A stretch of 64,000 nt of DNA from Conchocele bisecta. Lineage: Eukaryota > Mollusca > Bivalvia > Lucinida > Thyasiridae. The notes beneath the pieces are model-generated. The model saw only the letters and a list, made by a program, of their open reading frames with translations, did not search any database and had not been told where the DNA came from. Shown here piece by piece: positions 36,601 through 48,600 of this stretch; position 1 is the stretch's first letter; every line of letters starts with the position of its first letter. Where the stretch lies: the NCBI GenBank assembly GCA_029237695.1, contig CM055269.1, positions 29,794,956 through 29,858,955 of the forward strand. The letters are read 5' to 3'. The position numbers were made by a program, and so were the translations under genes.

Positions 36601-39600
36601 TTCTGAGTTGTTCTATAAATAAAATAAATTCTATAAATACATTGTTTTCCAAGAAGCGATTGGTGATTGTTTTTTCTGCAGGACTACACAACGCTGTTTA
36701 CACTGGTTTACAGGCGATAAAATTAGGGGATAACCATGCTTTGTTTTTCGATTTGGAGCGGTATGTGGGAGGTTTTATGGTCTGTGAATCAGTTTTACGG
36801 CGACGCGTTAGCGGAGCCGTAAAAATGATTCACAGACCATAAAACCTCACACATACCGCTCCAAATCGAAAAACAAAGCATGGTTATCCCCATTCTAATG
36901 CACCTAGTGTGCTCCCCGCTTTCTATAAACGTCGTAGCATATCACGAACAGTGATCTTTTTCATTACGTCAGCAGGTTGTTGTCATTATATCGATAACCG
37001 CCTCACTCACACCAAATGAATTTGAAGAAATGTAACTCCGCCGAAGAATATTCCGATTTCAAATAGAGATTAACGGGACTTTTTCTAAGACATCTATACA
37101 TTTATTCAACTGTAATGTTTATATTAACTGTTGTATTGCTTTTGTATGTGTAGTTGCAACAGTTATTTGCTTTTATTCATTTAAAGAAATGCCACAATTC
37201 TGCATTGGGTTCGTGTGATTTTACAAAGGAAATGTCAGCAACAACTTGTTGTGTCAACAGGCCTAGGATTTCCCTGGATTTACGCCTAATTCAGGTGAAT
37301 ATACCCATCTGCAATACAGTTTATTATGTATAGTCATGAATGTGCACATTGGAATTCGCAAAGTTATAGGCTGGTACTGGCATATTGAGTTTGCATTTGA
37401 GCACTTTATTAAATTCTTCTATATTTTGGGCGGGTGGGGTAATATTTTTAGGAATTTGTTGAAGGGCCACCACACTGAAGCCACATTTGTCAGCCATTGG
37501 TAGATTCTCTTTTCCGCTTTGGATTGTACATGTCAATATGGCCGAATGGATAACCGAAAATGTACCGAAATTAATTTGGAAATATTTACATTCCCCGCCG
37601 CTGGCCATTGTTTACAAAAGCGCGTAGGGTTACATAAATATGTCAAGTTGTAAAACACAGGCTGGTAAAACGGAGATTTTATATGCTGTGATTTTTCATA
37701 TTTTATAGGCTCTGATTTCAATTGACCAATCAGATGCGTGCTTTCTAGTTTCGGTGCATTAGAATTATGATTTCATGTTGAGATTACAAGTTATAAGACG
37801 AGTATATGTTTGTCCGGATAACTGATTGTTGATGTTAATTTTGGGGCAATCTTACTGATCATTTGACCCGATTTTAAGCGAGAAAGATGGCACAGTTTGC
37901 TAAATAGTTTACATGCGTTGAGAAAGCAAGAACCGACGATTGTTCTGTGAAAAGTTTATGCCCGTAGCTGCTATTTTAAGAAAAATATCGTTAAAAAACT
38001 GCCATTTTTGTCCGATAATCTGGAGGATCCCTGTAGTTGCATTTGCGCCTGCCCTATAATTGTTTAATCTGCTATGTTTTTATTGAAGTTTTTGAATATC
38101 AACCACAGTCTTAAGTGAATCTATTAAACAAGACATTGCAATAATTGTAGATCTATCGTCATTAGACATCCTGTGTTTCCTGGTGAATCATAAGCTACAT
38201 TCACCAACACGACAATTGCTTTGTTTTTTCAGAGTATGTAATATTTATCCCAAGATTACTAGCCTAATCAGGATCTACACTGTCATATAGTCAAGGAGTA
38301 ACTACAGATGCTTCCAATAAATAAACAGTTTGTACGCATACCATACTGCATGAATGTTGATAGTTACCAAATATTTTATATTTCCCCACTGTAGAAGAAG
38401 AAGAGCAAGAAGAAGAAGCGACACCGGGACAAGTCCGAGTACAGCTACGAGAGCGGCTCCGAGTCCGAGAGTAGCTCCGGGTCCGACTCCGAGCCCGAGC
38501 CTGCCCCGCCCGGTACGTCATACGTATGAGATATAACACCATATGACACTGTATGATCACATATGAGACACTCCGTGGGATTCTGCGTAATTTTATTAAA
38601 TATTTTTACATAATTTGCAATATTTTTCATAAATTAAGTCAAAAGTTAACAAAATTTTCAGAGTATAAGTTACAGAAAATTTTGTAAATATTGTAGAATA
38701 TATTCAGTGAAATTATGCAGATGTCCGAAGGTACAAAATCACATGGCGTGTCTCATATAGTACAACACATCGTACAGCTACAGCTTGCATAGTGCTTTCA
38801 TTAACCCTCGCTATGCTGGAGACGGAAATTATCGTCGGCTGTTTTTCATTTTTGCCTTAATTCTTAACAAAAAAAACAAACGGTTTTGACAGCACATGAG
38901 AATCGTCTCCAGTGGAGACGATTCTCATGCGCTGTCAAAACAGGTTTTTGTTGAGAAATATTGAAAAAAAACATTTCCGGCAGACGACAAAATATAATTT
39001 AGCGTAGTAAGGGTGAACAGGAATTTGACTTTCAATTACTCTCTGAAAATGACCAAAAGCAATTTGTAAATTTCCTTCTTTGTATTAAAAATGTGTCTAA
39101 TAAACAATATAGATCCTTAACAAACAATATAGATCCTTATAATCAGGGTGAAGAAAACTAGACGGCCACAAATGCTGTAAGTCCCTTCACTCCAGTCACA
39201 GCCACAGCTTGGTTTTGTGAGATTATGATATTGAATATTTGTGAGAAATGTCTGTCTGTGCAGGTTTGGAGGATGAGCCACCACCCCCGGGGCTGGAAAT
39301 GGAGTCGAAGCCAGACGCCATAGAAGACGGAGAATTGGATAAAAAGGGTAAACATGTGGCACAACAAATTATAGTTAATGAATGTCTTACCAGGGTTTTA
39401 TAAGGGGGAACGAACGTAGATGTTACGTGTAATACAACATCTGCAGATGGAAAATTGGATTTATCCCCAACTGTCCTCCCACTCACCACCTATATAAAGG
39501 TGTGAATGAAGGTCATTTGCCATTTTTGTTTCACCCACTGTTCTAGCGTAAGCAACGTCGTCGGCTTCATAGTCTGCATCGACAATTCGATGGTCTAGTA

Positions 39601-42600
39601 ACATAAGGTCGTAACTGCATAAAGCATAGCAGTTACGACCTTATGTTACTAGACCATCGAATTATGAACGTACGTGGATGTAAATCCAAATGTTGAATAT
39701 CTACTGATTCATCATTGGCTTCCTCACGATGATGCATATCCGCCCAGTGTCATTCGGGTGACCTTGATATTTCCCTTGGTGACCTTGACCTGTGTGAGTG
39801 AGACACTCGCCAACGATTGCCTTGCGGCTATTGACTTCAATGACTGGGTGTACATTCAAATTTCGCATTTGTTAGTAAATTCTTTACCAGACTTCATCAG
39901 TAGCTTTCTCTGATGGCTTACCATCATGTGTCGTGCAGGATTCATTGATCTGGCATTGGAGACATCCTTTCATTGAGGAAACTAAACAGGACGATAAAAT
40001 CTGCTCCCTCAGAGCCCCATATAAGCGTTGTGTGAAAAGAGTATTGTACCCCCTGGTTTCAAATTATTTTACTTTTACAACTGGATTACTGATTTTCTTC
40101 ATTATTAAATAGGAATAAAAACAAATTTAAACATTCACTTATTTGAGTGTATTATTACTGATTCACTCATTATACGAGTTGTGGGGGGTATACTGGAGTC
40201 AGGTTGACCGTCCGTCACTAAACTTAACATCAGAGAAATATTGTTATAACTTCTATTTCCTTCAGCTAAAATGCTTATTATTTCACACATGCATTCCTGT
40301 AAGGCTCTACAATCATGCTGTGCCAAATCCACGACCGTCCCACCCCCGCAAATCCCAAGGTCAAGGTCAAATACTTAGTCTGTTTACAAAACTTAACATC
40401 AGAGAAGTATTGTTATAACTTCTATTTCCTTCATCTAAAATGCTTAATATGCTGTACAAAATCCACGACCGTCCAACTTCCGCTGATCCCAAGGTCAAGG
40501 TCAAATTCTTAGTCTCTTTACAAAACTTATAACATCAGAGAAATATGTTATAACTTCTGTTTCCTTCATCTAAAATGCTTAACAGTTCACACATGCATTC
40601 CTGTAAGGCTCTACTACCATGCTGTGCCAAATCCACGACCATCCAACCCCCGCTGATATACAGAGTAATACAGAGAAATATGTTATAACTTCCATTTCTT
40701 TTATCGAAAATTCTTAATATTTCACGCATGCATTCCGCTAAGGCTCTACTATCATGCTGTGACAAATCCTCGCTGATATCGAGGTCAAGGTCACATACTT
40801 AGTCTCTTTACAAAACTTAACATCAGAGTTATAATTTCTATTTCCTTGCTCGGATCTGCTTCACATTTCACACACGCATTGCTCCAATGGACCTCTACCA
40901 TCATGTGACAAATTCACATTTGTGCCGCCCCCGCTAAGCTCAGAGTCAAGGTCACAAGCCCACACACTTGGAAATTATTTGACATATTTAGGGATACCTG
41001 GGCCCACGCAGGGGGGTGGGGGGGGGGGTATTTCGTAAGCCTTGCTTACTGACCAATCTAGTTTATACTGGAATACAGTTGAACATGTACTTAGTTTTCG
41101 CATTGCTGTGAGTATTTTGTACTCGCACTTTTGATAATCACTGCGTATTCTGCTAATATAAGTGTGTAAAGTACGCCAATACGCATCTTATCTGGAGCTC
41201 GCTCCCTTACAGGTGAGGAGAAGGATGTGGACACAAAGGACGACCCAGAGGAGCCCAAGTTGAAGCGGAAATTCCTCCACAAGACGAGCTCCATCTTTCT
41301 GCGTAACCTCGCCCCCTCCATCACCAAGCAGGAAGTGGAAGCGGTAGGGCCCATAACCTAATCTGTAATACACCAGTCTGGTTATACATAGGTTACCGAA
41401 CATGGAAAATCACACATAACTTACCTTGTAACTACTTCCGTGACATTATCAGTTGGCAGAGTTTGTCGGTCTAACATCACGTTGCTTACTTTAACCCTTA
41501 GAATGCGGGAACCGAAAATAGTTGTCTGCTGATAATTCATATTTTGTCTTTTCTCTCAGTAAAAACATGGTTTGGCAGCATTTTAGAATCATTTCCATTT
41601 AATTATTCTTTTATAATACTTTTAATCATCAAATATATGCAGTCGTTAGTTCATAATAAATAATGCATTTCGGGAAAAATAGATTACTCCCTCAAAGTAT
41701 ACATGTACTTTGCTAGATGAAGTATTCTTTGCAATTTTGATGAGCAATAGTCAGTTGATCATTGAGGAGAAGACTAGTTCAGCATGAATGCTTGTTTTCT
41801 GATCCTGTACACTTTATATTGTAATCAATAAACTGATAATCATCTATGAAAAAATAATGTAATTTTACATGAGAAACTTCATATACCAGGGCTCCAGATA
41901 AGGAATTAGTAATTGGGTATTGTCACTCCATCATGTCTTTATAAGCAATTGGGTATTTCAAAATTTTAATTGGGTAAATAAAATCACACTACTGTTTACA
42001 CACAATAGACGGCAATTATTGAACAGTTTGCTTCGAAATGAAAACAAGTCTTGGCATTTCATTAGAATTGTCTCCTTGGAGACAATTCTAATGAAATACC
42101 AAGATGTGTTTTCTTAGAAAAGAAGAGAAATATGCTATATTTGTGATCTGTTTATTGTTTTCTGCAGCATGATACAGGTACCATAACATTTGTATTGCTT
42201 TTTGATACTCGCTTCTGATTTCAATTGGGTTTTTGGCAATTTTAATTGGGTATTTAAGCAAATACGCAGCTTATCTGGAGTCATGTCAACCTGGCCTACA
42301 TTTTTCCATTGACATCTGGGAGCCGTTTCACTAAACTTTGTTTGACTAAAATGATCGTAAGTGCAAAATTATGCATATGCAGCCTCTGTTCAATACATGT
42401 AAATCCATCAATTGAAATTTCCAGAGCATCTTGCGAACATTTTAGTCGTACAAAGTTTAGTGAATTGGGCCCCAGGCTGTCTTGTTGATTATATTTGATG
42501 ATGGAGACTTGTTACCTACATGCTCACATTGAGCAGATTGTTATCCCTAGTCTACCCTAATCCATGTGTGATCCCCGGCAGGTGTGTAAGCGGTACCCGG

Positions 42601-45600
42601 GTTTTATCCGCGTGGCCCTACAGGACCCCCAGCCAGAGCGACGATTCTTCCGACGCGGCTGGGTCACCTTCGACAAGAGCGTCAACATCAAGGAGATCTG
42701 CTGGAACCTAAACAACATCCGGGTACGTGTAGTTGGCCGTACACTCACATATGAGACGAGCCATGTGATGAAGATGTACGATATTTCATGAAAAGACCAG
42801 TGGGATGGAAATAATATGAAAGTATTTTTTGATGCCTAAGGTGGGGTTTGAACCCATAACCTGTGGATTTGAAGTCCTAGGTCACAATCCATCCCTAAAT
42901 TTTGTAAATATTTTTATTAGAAATCGCATGTCTTCTATTTACAAACTCATATGGCTCGTCTCATGTAGCTGTGACTGGAGAAATGGGGATTATGGTATTT
43001 GTGACTAGTGTAACTCCTTATCAATAACACGCTCATGTAGCCTGATAACAATCTATAATTCCAGCACAAAAATGTTTACACAATTCCCTAATATTTGATT
43101 GACCCGTAGCAAGTCTCTGTCCAAAATTTATATTCCAGTAAACTCCCACGCCGAACTACTTTCCGTAACCATGAGGCGCATTTAAAATAATTCTTAATAA
43201 AACGGAAAATAAACACATTTTCTTGATGAATTTATTTCAAATGCTGGAATTATAAGGAATGAATGGCCTTTTTGTGGAATTTATCGGGGATATAAACTTG
43301 GAAAAGTCGCGGGAATACTGGACGAGGCCTTCCGGCCTTCGTCCAGTATTCCCGCGACTTTTCCAAGTTTATACCCCGATAAATTCCACAAAAAGGCCAT
43401 TCATTCCTATAATATTGCTTGTTAGAAGCATGTCCTGTGTTTCTTTGACGGAATGGAGAATAATGCAGATCCTGATCAGATTGTGCTGATGCAAAGACTG
43501 ATCTGAATCTACACTAATAATTGCAAAACTCACAAGCCTCATATCTTCAGCCACAGCCACATATTTGATATTTTGATTAATAGCCGTGACGAGAGAAATA
43601 GTGAAGGTCCTTAAAAATAGCCCAAACTTACATATGGTCCTAAAAATGTCCTAAAATTTGCAATTTCCTTGGGTATAACAATAAAATTGGTTTATGATTT
43701 TGTTTTGGAGAATTTATATATAATTTTTCCAACAGTGTTGTTTATTCCTATAATACGTCTGTAAAAAAAGAAGTATTCCAATGTAACGAAATAAACCATC
43801 TCAAAAATCTGTATGTGATGTCTCTCATTTGTTAAACATGAAATATAAAGTGAAAGAGACTTAAAGGTAAATGCCCACTCAGTTGGCACAAAATGTTCTT
43901 TATAGTAATTAAATACAGTCTACATTCGTTTACTCAAAGTCGGTTAAGTCGAATTCCCTCGTTACGTCGATGTCGTGTCCAAGTCGCGTTTCAGATCCTA
44001 TTATTTTCCGTGTAACTGGCTACCGTTACGTCGAATTTCGTTCCGTCAAATTTTCGCCAATTCGAACTAATTGTTAGGTCCCGAAAACAGAAATGTGTGG
44101 TATTTCACTCTCGTTAAGTCAAAGTGTCGGTTTGCACTCGAAGTGCGAATTACCGGATCAAAGACTAGACTTGTTTACCTGTGTAAGCCATTGTAAACAA
44201 ACTTTGAATAAGTGTTAAAGGTGATTTACTCGACACCAATTAAACTGTAAGCGGTTTTTACATGCTTTATTTATTAGGCATAATAAAATTTTACTTTACT
44301 GTTTTTAATTGTCTTTTCTTGTTCCACCCTGATAATACAGATGCGTATACTTAGTTCGACTACACACATGCATGTATAGGCAAACGCAAGCAAACACATT
44401 ATAGTTGCAAAAGTGTAACTCCGTGTGTCACAGGTCGTATGGGAGTTGCATCCCGTAACGTGTATGGCAATATTTCGAGGTCCTGTTCAGATTTCGTTGC
44501 ATCGAACTTCGGTTTACTGGAAGTATTTATCACAGTCCGACGGACTTCGAGTAAACGAGCGTAGACTGTAAGTGTATAATTGTGTCACTATTCCACCAGT
44601 TCTAAAAATTACGAGAGCCTGCTATACAGATAAAATCATTTAGTAATATTTATTTCACTGATAGTGACTCGCGGTGGTATCGGGCTATTTTCATATGCAA
44701 ATGAGGCATGATATTTTTTTAATTATTTATACTAATTAAATGTGTCGCCTTTAAAAATAATATTTTTGACAGATTATAAAATATGATAATTGCATACCAA
44801 AAAATAAATACAGAGAATAAATAGTACTGTCCGTTAACATTTTAAATAAACACGGTTATCGCCCCTGATATCAGTGTGGAATTTAACGTCTGATATAAAA
44901 TGTATAATAATGCCAATCAATACGTGTATGGTGAATGAATATTTATTTTGCCAGAAAATGTTGTATCTACAGAATATACAAAAGTATCTGTCTCCCTATA
45001 TTATAACCTACTGAGTGGGCATGTACCTTTAATACCACTAGCCATATACTGCCTACCCTCCAGTTACGTGACTGTGACCTGGGAGCAACATTAAACCGAG
45101 ACCTGAAGCAGCGGGTGCGGCCGGTCAGCGGCTTGACCGCCCACCACAAGGTCGTGCGGCAGGACATCAAGCAAGCTGCGAAGATCATCCAGAACTTCGA
45201 CGAGAAGTGGCGGATCTGGGAGGACCCGCACGAGGAGAAGAAAGACAAGGAGAAGGAGGTACAGTAAAACTGTAACCTCGCTGATACACATTATCGAAAG
45301 TGAAAAATTAGCAGAATTACAATGCAATTTCTCTTAACCGGACACCCAGAAAACATACCGTAATTTTTCTAATAAACGCCCCCGGGTCTATGCAATTTTC
45401 TGAAATGGTTTTGGCACTAGAATTGCATAAAAACACAAAATTAAAATTTTCAGATGACTACTATGTGAAAATAAAAATCTGATTGAAATTATAGGAGTGG
45501 TGGAGGGAGGGCTATTATTAGAGAGGGGGCTACTATTAGAATATATACGGTAAATGTCTTTGATTTTGATGGGCTTCACATCGCTAATGATAATGTTGTC

Positions 45601-48600
45601 TCATGCAAAGCAAACACATGTCTTGGAGGGCTCATATGGAAGGATTACAGTTGAACGTCTCTAAACTGAAGCCTCGGTGTGTTTAATTTCCATGGGTATC
45701 TTTGTAATTTTCACTAACGAAATGTGTGCCTTGGCGTTGGTCCTTTAGTAGAATTATAAGCAGGTAGAGTAGAACACCACTATACACAGACACTCAGGAG
45801 ACCTCAATTTGGATAGGTTTCATTTTATTATGTCATTAACATGTTCTGTCATGATTCCAAAGCACACATTCATGTTTTGGAGTTGGTCAATATAAGGTTC
45901 GGCCATGTCCAACCGTGGGTAAACGTTTGCCGTGGCACGAGGGAACTGTTTGAACCCCAAGGCCGTAGGTCGCGGGTTCTAACAGTTCCCGAGTGCCACG
46001 GCAAACGTTTACCCATGGCTGGACATGGTCGAACGTTATTGGTACATTTCCGTCGGAAATATCGTGCAATTTGAGCATATATACAGTACTTTAGGTACTT
46101 TGATAATCTGCTCCATTCAAACAGCTGATTTACAAATACATATTCCGGGGCCACAGTACACGGCACGTGATGCAGCCGCATCAATTTCAAAATGTCATTG
46201 CGACCTTTGTGAACTGATCTGGTGACGTAATGGCGCATTCTAGTAACGTCATGAAACACATGCATTACATAGTTGTTGGCTTGGCTCCGGAATGAGCATT
46301 GTCCATAGCCATGGTCAAACAGCACGCGCTGTACGTTTGAACACGGCTGTGAACGGTGTCAAACAACGGCAGTCATGTAACTAGAGCTGATTTCCAGCAG
46401 AACGTCTCTAAATCAAACCCCAATGAATCCATCCGTGTTGTGTTACAGCAGCAGTTTTCCATGGCCCTGTCGGTGAAGAACCCAGTGCTGAAGAATATCA
46501 CCGACTATCTCGTGGACGAAGGCAGCTTCGAGGAGGAGGAACTTCTAGGTAATTTGCACATTCATCTCCATTGTACAGCTCAAAATCACACAGTTTGATT
46601 GGTCGAGGCTGAGCTATTATTATACACATAACAAATTTTGAGAATATACTCTGCAATTTTTATAAGCATGGGCCCAGGGTTTGATTTTGCAAAGACCACT
46701 GATGATTTCAGCAAGTACTTTAGTGAAACACGTTCTGTGCCTAGTCTGTCGGATGAGGGTTTAAAATATTGATGTCGTGTTGCAGATGAGAGCCTGACCA
46801 GTAGCCGATTTCATCCAAATTGCAAAGTATACTTTTCTAGCAATGTATACTTTGAGGGAGTAATCATTTATGTTTCCTGAAATGCATTATTTCATATAGA
46901 ACTAACGACTGCATATATTTGATGATTAAAAGCATGCATAATTATTATACTGAATTTATTACATTATCACAGCCATTTTTTGGCTGTGATAATGTAATAA
47001 ATTCAGTATAATAAAAATTAATAAATTTATCATAAAACTGAAAACTGAGATATATTCAGTACTGATGAACGATTTAGATTCCTACTAGACAGAGCTAGAA
47101 CATTGGGAACTGCTAAAAACTGGACAAGCCCCCTTTCCTCAATATGGGTGTTGCATGACTTCAGGTACAACACTGGAGGAGGGAGAAACCAAAGATACAG
47201 ACCCTGAGATCCAGATAGATAGGGACGACACATTAAATAAGGTACAGAATGTATTGGTGTGTCATCGAATCCATTTTGAGATTATAGAGCACCTTTTTTA
47301 TTTGTCCATAAATAATTTGCCCCAGTGTCGGTCAAGTAACCGCCACTGCTGTTGTCCTTATCTACAGAGTATACATCCGTTTAGTAATAGAAAACTGCAT
47401 TGAACATGGGATTTGAGGGATATAGATACCATGTTATCTCTTGAAAATGTCTAAAAATGTAGGTGTAAGTTTTTGAATTTGGCCTTCCAGTAAAGGTGTG
47501 AACATTGCTAGCTATCTCTGGTTAACCATAACCATGCTATATTGTCAAAAAACAAAACAGAAATGAATTAGTACAAATTTGCAGGTGTTGGACCGGATGG
47601 TGTTGTACCTGCGGATCGTGCACTCGATCGACTACTACAGCGCCAACGAGTACCCCAACGAGGATGAGATGCCCCATCGGTGCGGCATCATGCATGCCAG
47701 AGGCGTGGCTCCCTCAACCAAGATCACTAAGAAAGACTGTAAGTTTTCAGCAACCATGCATGTACTAACAGGGCCACAAACTCTGGAAAACAGGGACAAT
47801 TGCTAAAATAAATTCCCTGCATGGAAACATTTTACAGAGAATTTTACTTTTCTGTCATCTGCTGTTGTTTTATGTTTGTCTTTTTTTTTTCTGACAAAAG
47901 CATGGTTTGACAACGCTTTAGAATCGATTCTAAAGTGTCAAACCATGTTTTTGATGTGAAAAATGGAAAAACAGCAGACAACAAAATGAGGATGAGATGC
48001 CCAATCGGTGCGGCATCCTAACGGCATCTCCACTGTGATTTCTCCTCTGACCATTACAGACACTGATCAGCCTGCATATTTACACAGTTCACCTTTTAGC
48101 ATTAACATATTCCCCAACAGGAGCTACAGTTATCAAAATGAACATTCTGGTGGACGATGTATACACCGTCATTTATTATAGTGATCAATTTGCAAATGCA
48201 AAAAGTGGTATTACCATGTGACCTCAGGTCACTAAACTTCGTACGACTAAGATGTTCGTAGCTGCAAATTTAGAATCATCTGGAAATTTCAATTGATGGA
48301 TTTACAGTTATTGAGCATAGGCTGCATATAGCATAGGCTGCATATGCTCAATAAATGCAATTCCAATAATTGTTTACAAGAAAACATTGCTAATTTGAAA
48401 TTTAAAGACTTATCATAATTTTGCACTTACGAACCTTTTAGTTGTACAAAGTTTAGTGAAACAGCCCCCTGGTGTTCTGCTATTTCAGTGGATGACTGGT
48501 TGAAGAACTTTGAGAATAAGGTGAAGCCGTTTGCCGAGCTCCAACATTCACTGGACGATAGTGCAGCCAAGAATATGGGACAGAAAGATCCTGAAGCATA

